Shown one piece after another: positions 55,630 to 64,000 of a DNA stretch of 64,000 bases. Under the pieces are notes generated by a model, which worked only from the letters and a program-made list of their open reading frames with translations, had not been told where the DNA came from and made no database searches. The first letter of the stretch is position 1. Each line of letters starts with the position of its first letter. Origin of the DNA: Nepenthes gracilis (lineage: Eukaryota; Streptophyta; Magnoliopsida; Caryophyllales; Nepenthaceae); NCBI GenBank assembly GCA_033239525.1, contig BSYO01000038.1, positions 8,559,041-8,623,040 of the forward strand. The letters run 5' to 3'. The translations under genes were made by a program, and so were the position numbers.

Positions 55630-56825
55630 ATGTCGGCTCCAAGAAAGTCTCTGTCGCATAAATCTAGTGGTAAACGCACTCGGCCAAGTGGGATTTCTGC
55701 TCCCGATCGCTTTATCAGTCCTAAGGCCGAGACTCTGTTTAACACCCACATGTCGCATCGTCAACTCTCCCTGGAACGGGAAGTTCGTTCTAATTCAGTT
55801 GATCCTTCCATCACCTCTCTCTTCACTGACCGCGGTTGGGCACCAGTCCTCACCGGTTTGGTTGCTCCGTCGCTTGTACTCATTCAGGAGTTTTACTCCA
55901 ATATTCATGCGATATCTTACAATTCATTCTCCACCTTCGTGTGGGGGCACGTCTTCACATTACTGCTGATATTCTTGCACATGTTATTGATATCCCTCGG
56001 GTGGACAACCCAACCTACCCTTACTCTTCGGCCCTCTCCCGGCCTAATTATAATGAGATTGCCACCTTTCTCCGCGGTGCCCCTCTGAAGTGGAATGGCA
56101 AAGCTTTTCAGACCTCGTACCTCTTCTCTCGGCGACTGGTCATGAACCGTATCATGCTCACGAACCTGTTCCCTGTCTCCCACTTCTCGTCCCTTTCCGA
56201 GGAGAATGCATTATTTTTGTATGCTCTCTTAAGTGGTCAGCCCATTGATCTACCATCCCACTTTATCACTCACATTGTTTCCCACGTCTCTGGCCGGAAA
56301 GAGGCCAACCGTCCTTACGGGTGCCTTATTTAGCGACTGCTTGCTGGGCTCGATCACCCCTTCGCTGACTATCCTCGCCTACCGCTTGGCCGACCCATCA
56401 CCTCCACCACCTTCGCTCAAAGTCGGTCTCACGCCCGTCACTTTGCTGCCGACCTTCCGGAGCCGTTCAATGAGCATCTCCCTGACGTGCCTCCTCCTTA
56501 GCTAGACGAAGGCCCCTCTGGCTCTGCTTCATCCTTTCCTGACACCTCGGGTCCTGGCCCGTCTTCTTCGCATCAACACTCCACCTCTTCCTCGGCCGCT
56601 CTGATGGGTCAGATGTCTCGCCTTACTGACCGTTTTGAGCTTTTGTATTCCTCCCAAGAGCGGATTCTTGCTTCTCAATCTCAGCTCCAGTCCCACATGC
56701 TTGCTGGTTTTGAGCGGTTAGATGCTCGTTTGGCTACTCAGGAGGCTGCGTTTCAACGCTGGCAGCAGCATTATGGCTCTCCACCTCCCAGCGATTCTGA
56801 GTGTTCCCCTCTCTTTGGCTCTTCG
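55630..56825 (+). pseudogene. 3' ORF: Transposase_32-like putative plant transposon protein
   Basis: ATG 55630 (MSAPRKSLSHKSSGKRTRPS) opens with a basic, serine-rich head, then SITSLFTDRGW and IQEFYSNIHAISY. One frameshift near 55930 leads into ITADILAHVIDIPRVDNPTY, RGAPLKWNGKAF, LTNLFPVSHFSSLSEENALF and LPSHFITHIVSHVSGR. In-frame TAG codons at 56331 and 56499 follow, and the same frame ends with a coiled coil (SQSQLQSHMLAGFERLDARL) and stops at 56826. The blocks match those in the intronic SIRE relic at 11.9-12.4 kb. Its biochemical role is unknown to me. The domain name is from memory of plant LTR-element annotations, and no transposase active site was identified. Confidence 0.72.
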
Positions 56826-57252
56826 TAACAAAAAGGGGGAGATCGAGGTTTCTTTTTGGTGCATGCTGATAAGGGGAGCTTAGGCGAGATGTTCTTACTT
56901 TTGTTAGGGGGAGATTTGTTCTTACTTTTGTTAGGGGGAGATTTATTATTGATGTTATCTGTTGCATTGCTATTTCAGATATCTATTCTTTCTGTTACAC
57001 TTTAATACTGTATTGCCTATATTTTTATCTTGTTGGTACTAATCCTGCTTGATCAGGTAACTCTGCTAGACTGATGCAGCCATCCCTACCTCGACACAGC
57101 AGTTCTAGTGTAGTTTCTTTTATATTTTTTTGTATCTCTTTAGGTGTAGATTTTTATGTATACGGGTTCTATCTCGATAGTGTTTGAACCCGTGATTCAC
57201 TTGTATTTATTTACTTTCTGAGTTTTGTCACGGAATTACCAAAGGGGGAGAT
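56826..57252 (+). other. Spacer with repeated polypurine-tract-like AGGGGGAGAT motifs
   Basis: AAAAAGGGGGAGATC follows the 3' ORF stop. A 31-bp unit with TTCTTACTTTTGTTAGGGGG occurs twice in tandem (about 56892-56953). The true PPT AAAGGGGGAGAT abuts the 3' LTR at 57241-57252. Repeated purine tracts after the last ORF are common in SIRE-type elements. Confidence 0.7.
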
Positions 57253-58360
57253 TGTTAGAGACATTTGTCTAGTTGGCATATTCCGTGACCATATATATTG
57301 TTGTATCAATGTCGGGTTGTGGGTTGTCGGGTTAAAGTCCGTTCCGCCCTCCAGTCACTCGAGCCCATCCGGAGTCCCCGCGCCCACTTGGCGCTCAATA
57401 CCCGCTCGAGCCAAAAATCCAGAATGTACCCGGCTAGCCTGGCGCTCGATACCCGCTCGAGCCGAAAAACCAGAATGTAGCCCGCTCGCTGAGAGCTCGA
57501 TATCCGCTCGAGCCGAAAAACCAGAAGGCATCCCGCTCGCTGAGCGCTCGAGACCCGCTCGAGTGCATGTAGGGTTTCTCTGGAAACCCTCCGTGCGCCC
57601 GCAGCGCGCTCGAGTTGAGCTTGAGCACCGGTCCAACGGTCAAAATTTTTAAATGAAAATTTGAAGCCCTCTATAAATACATGTCGTATATTTTTGAAAC
57701 CCTAAGCACGCCAGAGCCTCTGTTGATATCTTGTGGAGCCGTTAAACTTGAGAAGAAAGCCTTTCATGCTTCATTGATTGAGCTTCTCTTGAGAAAACTA
57801 AAAGTTACAACTTTAAACTTTATGTTCTAAAGAGTTTTCTCATCACTTTTCCTTTTCCATTCAAACTCTTGCATCCTTCTACCTTCGTTGGAGACGTTGG
57901 TTCGTGAAGAAGGAGACTCGATCGTGATCGGTAATTCAAGTGGTTCGAGAAAAGATTGACGTGAAGACCGGAATGTGTCCAGTTCCGTTGCCGCGGGTAA
58001 ATCCAAGGAGTTCCTTGGTAGGGATCACGTGACGGGAGTGAGTCGGCTCGGTTAGCGCGTCATTACCACTCGGTCTGTAAGTTGATTTTCATAGTGCATT
58101 GCTTCCCTGACCGTTGAAGCCCGGAGTGTTTTTCTCGATTACCGTGGGTATCGAGTTTTCACTTCGTCACCAAAAATCGTGTCTTTATCATTATTGCTCA
58201 TAGTTATTTATATCGTGCATGCTTGTTATCTCGTTAGCATCTAATATTAAATATCCTTTACGTGTATCGGATATTTCTTATTATATATACTGCTTCCGCT
58301 ATAATTCTTAACGGGGTCGAAACTTGATTGTTCACGTTAGCACAAAAAGGTGCTTTTTCA
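57253..58360 (+). repeat. SIRE-like 3' LTR
   Basis: It starts TGTTAGAGACATTTGTC and ends GGTGCTTTTTCA, followed by the GATTG duplication. It carries the same 51-bp CTCGAG-rich repeats (about 57370-57560) and TATAAATA at 57672-57679. It differs from the 5' LTR by scattered substitutions, many at CG sites. Confidence 0.93.
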
Positions 58361-58365
58361 GATTG

Positions 58366-60476
58366 AAATTTTAAGATAAAATAATAATAAATATTGTTAT
58401 ATTTTTAATTACTTTTATAATTTTAATATTTATTAAAAATTAAATTTAATATAAGTTTTTAAAAATAATATTCATAAAATCCTGTAACACGTTTTGGGAC
58501 GTAAAAAGTTTATTAGATTTTTTTTTATATTTTGGAAAACAATAAAATTTTACATAGATAGAATATAATTAGAGACTTGTATAAATTTTCATTTTATTTT
58601 GTAAAATTTAATTAATTTTACGAATAAAAAAGGTTACCAAATACACCAGAAGGGTAGAGGCGCATGGTGGTAAAATATAATTCTATTTATTTGGTTATTA
58701 AAACCAAATAAAATATAAAAATAATTATTTTACAAAGTACAATAAGGTGGAATAGAGTAAAATAAATATTTTTTCACTTAGTTTTTTGATTAAAATAAAT
58801 GATAATTAAGCCAATGCTTTAAAATAGATGATAAAAGGCGATCGAGTAGTTGTAGGCATAAAATATAGTCGATGGTTATGCATATAAGATACGAATCTTA
58901 GATCATTTATTTATGGTATGAATTTAACTTTATTATATGAGTTGCTGCTTTGAATTTGATGATTTGCTTTTGATATTGGCAATTTGGACTTACATTTGTT
59001 ATTTACTTTCGATATTTGATTATAAACTTTCCCTTTGATTTATATATGTTATTTCATGCATGTATATAATAATACTTATTGAGTTTTAAACTCATATTTT
59101 CTATTTTATCTCTTTAAAGTAGAAGGCTTAGATTTGTTCTAGGAGTTGGGCATGGTTCAATGCGATTCCTTATATTTCGATGAGTACTATATCGGTTAGA
59201 CATAGACGATGGCGCTCGTATTTTGTTTCCTTTGTCTGGATTGTTGGGTTGTATTTAGATATTGGGTTTGGCCAAAATATATGCCTTCAGATTATGTACT
59301 GTGGAGTTATAATGTTGTCTCATTATATGGATAAGTTATTGTGTTATTCGGTTATTTTTCTTACAATTGTTTATAAAGCAGATCATATGTATATTGTTCG
59401 GATGGTTGTCCAATGAGATTCTGTACGATTAGATTTGTCAAATTTTGTGTTTTAGTTTGTCAAACTTGAATTTTGAGAATTACTATTTATTATTGAATAT
59501 TTTTGAAAATTTTAGTTTCATATGTAATAATTAATTTATTTAAATTTAATATTATTGTATAATTTTTAGGATTTAAACCCCATAAGAACTAAAGGCTCTA
59601 ATTAATTTTCTATTTAATTTATTTAGAACATTACAAAAGAATTTTTAAAATTTTTTAAACTAATAATTATCAAAATACATAACTTAAAGAAAAATTAAAC
59701 AAAAAACATTATCAAAATTTTCAAATTTTTTTATAAAAATTAAATTTAAATTATTGAATTTTCAAGTTAACGTTTTAAAAATATTTAAAAAGGACTTTTA
59801 ACTCATTAATTTTCAAGTGCTAAATCGGTTAACATTCTTTCGTTAATTTGACTAATTTATAATTTTAAGAAGATCAAATTAATTAATAAATAATAAATAA
59901 AATTTTTTTAAAATATTAATATATAAATAAATCTCAACCACTCATCTTATTTTAATCAATATATATATATATATATGCATATACTTAAAAATAATAATAA
60001 AAAAATTCAATTATAAAATGACTCAACAATAAAAGCACATATAAAAATAATATCTTATTTTATAATATCAATTCATATGCGAATATAATCCTTTTTTTTT
60101 TTTTAATATTGTGCCACATTTACATAAAAACAGCAGCAAGTTTTAATTTCAGTTATCAAGTTATTGTGGATCAGGCGATATGTGTGGCTTATAAACAGTA
60201 GGATGTTGGTCGTCCAACTTTATAGTAACGGTGAAAATTTTAGTTTAGTTAATTATTTATTATGATTCTATTATATTAAAAATAATACTTTTTATGTAAC
60301 ATCTGATATCATTGTTAGGTTGGTATCAGAATAACATGAGATATTTTATATTATTCTATGTTAGTCGATTAAGGTATCAATGTGAAATTTATGTCCAATG
60401 ATAATTAGATAGTTAATTAATTAATTAATAATTAAATAATCATTAATAATGAGATTATGATATGGGACTTGACAAT
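58366..60476. other. AT-rich intergenic DNA without recognisable features
   Basis: Very AT-rich, with TATATA runs near 59960. This is the continuation of the desaturase upstream region beyond the SIRE insertion. The open frame at 59180-59416 resembles nothing I know. Confidence 0.5.
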
Positions 60477-60907
60477 CCCAGTGGACATGCATTATTTGAG
60501 TGCTCATTAGGTACAAAGGCATCAGCAAGAAGGCTACACCTCAGTGTACGTGTGCTAAACATGCACACATTTAGAATGAGTGTACTAAACAAAATACGCT
60601 CATGCGTAAGATAGGAATAGAATAGGCACTGACATTATTGATAAAATGCGCTTATACACAGATCAGATGCATGCTAAGTGCGCTCATACATAGATTAGGC
60701 ATGAAAACTGAAAGAGAGCGCATTTGCATCAAATAAGTATGCATCTGAGGCTCGTTTTCATTGATTCTTAATAATTTATCTAACTATTTGTTTACCTAAT
60801 CACATAATATATTAATATAAGATATACATGTATTATAAAAGTAGATTTTGGCAAAATTCTATTTTCACATCCGTATATAAGTTCAGCGATAGCACATTTA
60901 TTAGACT
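60477..60907. repeat. Direct repeat, left copy (possible LTR)
   Basis: From CCCAGTGGACATGC to ..CGTATATAAGTTCA..TTTATTAGACT this region matches 63186-63699 collinearly. Shared text includes TTTGAGTGCTCATT, 'ggcacaaaggcatcagcaag', ACAAAATAC.CTCATG and 'gacatt.t.gataaaatg'. Divergence is considerable. The two copies could be LTRs of a decayed element with 2.3 kb between them, but no clean TG/CA ends or target duplications were seen. Confidence 0.6.
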
Positions 60908-63185
60908 AAATATGATGATCGGATAATCCCAAGATAAACTTGCTCGGTTTTGGTTATACAAATTATTCTATGACCAAATCTTACACTCCAGGAAAGTTGA
61001 GCATTAAAGGGGGTAGTATTCATCGCAATAAAGCTTCAACACTAAACCTATGGCAACCCACCCATGAAAAAACCTATAGCATGTGTAGCATGCGTAGGAG
61101 AATTCCCATTTGCCTTTTTCAAGTAAAAGTGAAACTAATAAATATGATCTACACGGATATAGAGCCAACATTGAATTAGAAAAAGAAACATATTGGCAGG
61201 TCCACCATGCTTGAAAAATTTTTTAGCAGTTGATAAGACAAATCATAGAACAAATCACGAGGATCTTGGCTGATAAATACAAGGCTACCATCTTATTGAT
61301 GAACATGACAAATTGTACCATCCTTCTTTGAATGTTACTTTCAAGACTTTTGGCCTTTTCTTCTAAAGAAGCATTACAACATTTATTAACTTATCTACAA
61401 TGCATTAGGATTATTTTAATTTATTTGCCATGAGTCATATCCCTTAAGCTAAATCTTATAAATTTTTTTAGAATTATTTTGTTGGCCATTTTCAATTTAA
61501 AACTCTCTTTGAACTTGTTGCAGATCTCTTGGAGGCCATCATACTCATCATCTGATTTGACCCAAAGGTAAATAGAAAGGGTGGAGTTCATAGGAATACC
61601 TTACTAACATATCTTTAATATTATCACCACCAAGAAAATTTCAATCGATAAAGATTGACTATTAATCATTCTAATACAAAATGTGCCTAGGAATAGTGGT
61701 AAGGCTTTGATACCAAGTGTAAAAGTCATGTTTCCTTCGAGTGAAACTTCAAACGTTGTTCAGACCAAAGTATCAATGCACAAATATGAAATGCCTAATA
61801 TTTAATATATGTAAAATATATTGGGGTCTAAACAATCCAAAGTCTTTAATTGAATTTCATAATGTTCATCAATACAATCAATTATTAAAAAAGTTAATAT
61901 CAAAAGCTTTAAAAGAAAGACACCAAATTTTAATGATAAAGAAAAACTCAATGAAAAATAATTTTTAGGCTATCTAGTAGCCACAAGAAACTCTACTATA
62001 AAACAGAAAGTCAACTTTTATAAAACAGGGATGATATATTAGCCTCCTAGATGACTTAATAATAAGGTAACTCATAATATGTTTCTTTTTCATGTATGAG
62101 GCATAGATCTATAACCTCTTAAGCTTCTAGGTAGCTTTACTTGAGAACAACTCTTATAATCAAATATGCCAAAAAAATACTAGCATCATTATTTAGGAAA
62201 CGAGGGGGCCTTCATTTCTTAAGAAGATAGAGGTGATTGTTTTCCAACTTTGGGCCATTTATTTTTAAATAGATGGCCAACTGATTTTAAGTAATTTTTT
62301 AATTTTTAAGATATGTCTTGTTAAATAATTGATTTACTCATATCTTTATTTTGCTAACTCTCTAAACTAGCAGTCTCAAATTTACTTATAGGATTTGACA
62401 GATGAAGCTTGAAAACTTTGTTTAATTAGAACTTGTATTTATATTTATATTTGATTTGTTTTGAATTCTTTATATATTTTAATTTATATTGTGTTAGGTC
62501 ATTAATAGTTTAAACAGTATTCAATTGAGTTTATACCACTGATAATCTATTAATTAATATGTTTTTTTTTCTTATTTAGAATTCAAGATCAAATAATTAT
62601 TAATATTCGGAATAACTTTAGGTATAGCATTTAAGTCTTATGATTTGATTTTTATAGTATTTTGGCTGTATGATAATATTTAATTTGCAGGTTCGTGTTT
62701 CGGTGTTCCTTCTAGAAATTTTAAGTCGGCAAAATAAATAATTAAATTTTGAGAAGGATAATAAAATTTTAATTTAAGTTAATTAAGGATTACGTAGTCA
62801 ATAAATTTGATTTCGGGATCGAGAATGTGATACAGACAAATTTTAGTCATCTTATCAAACTTAATTCCCTTGTTAGTGAATTTCCGTATATTATTAGATC
62901 CCAATATCCAAATCACCAACGTGCCAATGAAGATTTACAAGTTGGAGAATGTATGTAAACAATGAAAAAAAATATTGAGTGAGAAAATCTTCATAATTTT
63001 ATCTAAAGTGAATAATTTGATTTTTTCAAGTAATAAATCTCTTTTTACATAAAACAATTAGAACTTCAATGTTGTAGCTGTTTTTTCTTTGTATATGTTT
63101 CTATTTCTTTGTTGATGAGAAAAGAGGTACATATAGAGATGATTGAATATCAGGTCAAAAGTATATGACTATTGAGAAAATAGCA
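60908..63185. other. Interval between the two direct repeats
   Basis: AT-rich. A plus-strand open frame 60940-61179 begins LGFGYTNYSMTKSYTPGKL and might be a gag scrap, but I cannot support that. On the minus strand 61715-61703 reads TGGTATCAAAGCC, a good tRNA-Met primer-site match, which hints at a decayed LTR element reading leftward. Nothing else is recognisable. Confidence 0.35.
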
Positions 63186-63699
63186 TCCTAGTGCACATGC
63201 CTTGTTTGAGTGCTCATTTGGCACAAAGGCATCAGCAAGAAAGCTGCATCTTAGCATACGTGCGTTACACAGGTGTACATTGAGTAGTAGTGTACTATAC
63301 AAAATACACTCATGTGAAAATCAGGGGCATAGTTGGCATTGACATTCTGGATAAAATGAACTTATATATGGATTAGACTCACATTATTCATGGGTGCACT
63401 GAACAAAATACACTCATAGGCTAAATGCGCTCATGCGTAGATTAAGCGTGGAAATTGGAAGACAGAGCATTTGCGTCGAATGAGCGTATATTTGGCTCTC
63501 ATCTTCATTGATACTTAAAAATTTTTCAAACAATTTATTTACTTAATCGTAAAATATACTAATATGAGATATTCCTAACACTATAAAAGAAAATTTCGAT
63601 AAAATTTTTACTTCTAGCTCTAATTCTGACATTTGATAAAAACATAATTCCATTTTTATATTCGTATATAAGTTCAAGATAGCTGATTTATTAGACTTA
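63186..63699. repeat. Direct repeat, right copy (possible LTR)
   Basis: Partner of 60477-60907, longer by about 80 bp because of extra ACTCATAGGCTAAATGCGCT-type text near 63400 and an AT-rich insert near 63610. Confidence 0.6.
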
Positions 63700-64000
63700 G
63701 AGGCAATAGGCTGAATTTTAACAAAAGATAGAGAAAAATCCCACCCCTACTATAAGGCTCACCCTGATGTGTATTCTATCTTAAGCTAGGGAAGAATACC
63801 ACGACAAATATATTACAACCCATTAAAGACACAGTCTAGGCATTGCTATTAAATCAAATATCAAACAATATTAAATACTACTTATAAAAAAAATCAATAT
63901 TAAACATGTTTAAGTCTAGCTCAAAAATTGGATCCTAAACTGGTTAGTTAAATATAATAAGTGATATGCTTTGTACATGATAGACTAGCCTTGTAATTGA
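63700..64000. other. Window end, no recognisable feature
   Basis: AT-rich sequence with no coding or repeat feature that I can identify. Confidence 0.5.

Larger units (their letters stand above)
51760..58365 (+). mobile_element. Non-autonomous SIRE-like LTR element with gag and 3' ORF but no pol
   Basis: LTRs 51765-52879 and 57253-58360 (about 1.11 kb each) are flanked by perfect GATTG duplications at 51760-51764 and 58361-58365. Next to the 5' LTR is a primer site TTGGTATCAGA (52881-52891). Before the 3' LTR is a polypurine tract AAAGGGGGAGAT (57241-57252). Inside are a SIRE-type gag (52923-54686), a GC-rich stretch (54859-55629) and a Transposase_32-like ORF (55630-56825). No protease, integrase, RT or RNase H is present, so movement would have needed help from a relative. 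Confidence 0.92.

Noticed and set aside
1..64000. CRISPR arrays, operons, rRNA and tRNA genes
   Set aside because: No regularly spaced identical repeats of CRISPR form and no ribosomal sequence were seen. I found no convincing tRNA cloverleaf by eye, though a tRNA scan would be more reliable. The DNA is plant nuclear in character.

Overview
The window looks like nuclear DNA of a flowering plant, most likely a dicot. It is AT-rich and has genes split by canonical plant introns, a plastid-type omega-3 fatty-acid desaturase remnant, and nested Ty1/copia, Ty3/gypsy, hAT-like and pararetrovirus-derived repeats. I cannot name the species. There are no prokaryotic features. Only one gene looks functional; nearly everything else is mobile DNA in different states of decay.

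Layout. 1-21796 (+): the 3' portion of a tomosyn/Lgl-type WD40 protein gene. Fifteen exons are resolved; together they give 1953 coding nt in one open frame and end in an R-SNARE motif. Its third visible intron is about 14.3 kb and holds an hAT-like relic and a decayed SIRE-type copia element. 21797-25240: AT-rich intergenic DNA. 25239-29355: a tandemly duplicated block of about 2 kb, each copy carrying a scrap of gypsy integrase. 29850-42200: remains of caulimovirid-like (endogenous pararetrovirus) sequence in two head-to-head copies around a palindrome at about 40.78-41.12 kb. The minus-strand copy is split by a complete but dead chromodomain gypsy element (33395-39027, target duplication ACTTC). 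42090-44935: direct repeats, then two arrays of CGGTCAAC/GTTGACCG palindromes flanking a pararetroviral coat-protein fragment. 45005-51159 (-): a FAD7/FAD8-type desaturase pseudogene (exons 1-3 only) whose first exon is split by a 5.2 kb copia element (45447-50675, target duplication GCGCC). 51765-58360: a SIRE-like LTR element (target duplication GATTG) with gag and a 3' ORF but no pol, inserted upstream of the desaturase remnant. 58366-64000: AT-rich DNA with a pair of 0.43-0.51 kb direct repeats that may be LTRs.

How the parts relate. The tomosyn-like gene is the only locus with an undamaged frame. The two SIRE-type copies, one inside its intron and one at 51.8-58.4 kb, both carry the same extra ORF in the env-like position before the 3' LTR. 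This suggests the ORF is a lineage trait and that the second copy lost pol by deletion. The desaturase fragment, the pararetroviral copies and the palindrome arrays abut one another between 40 and 51 kb, so this is a composite rearranged locus. The most unusual content is the head-to-head pararetroviral relic, the palindrome arrays flanking its coat-protein fragment, and the pol-less SIRE element with its conserved 3' ORF.
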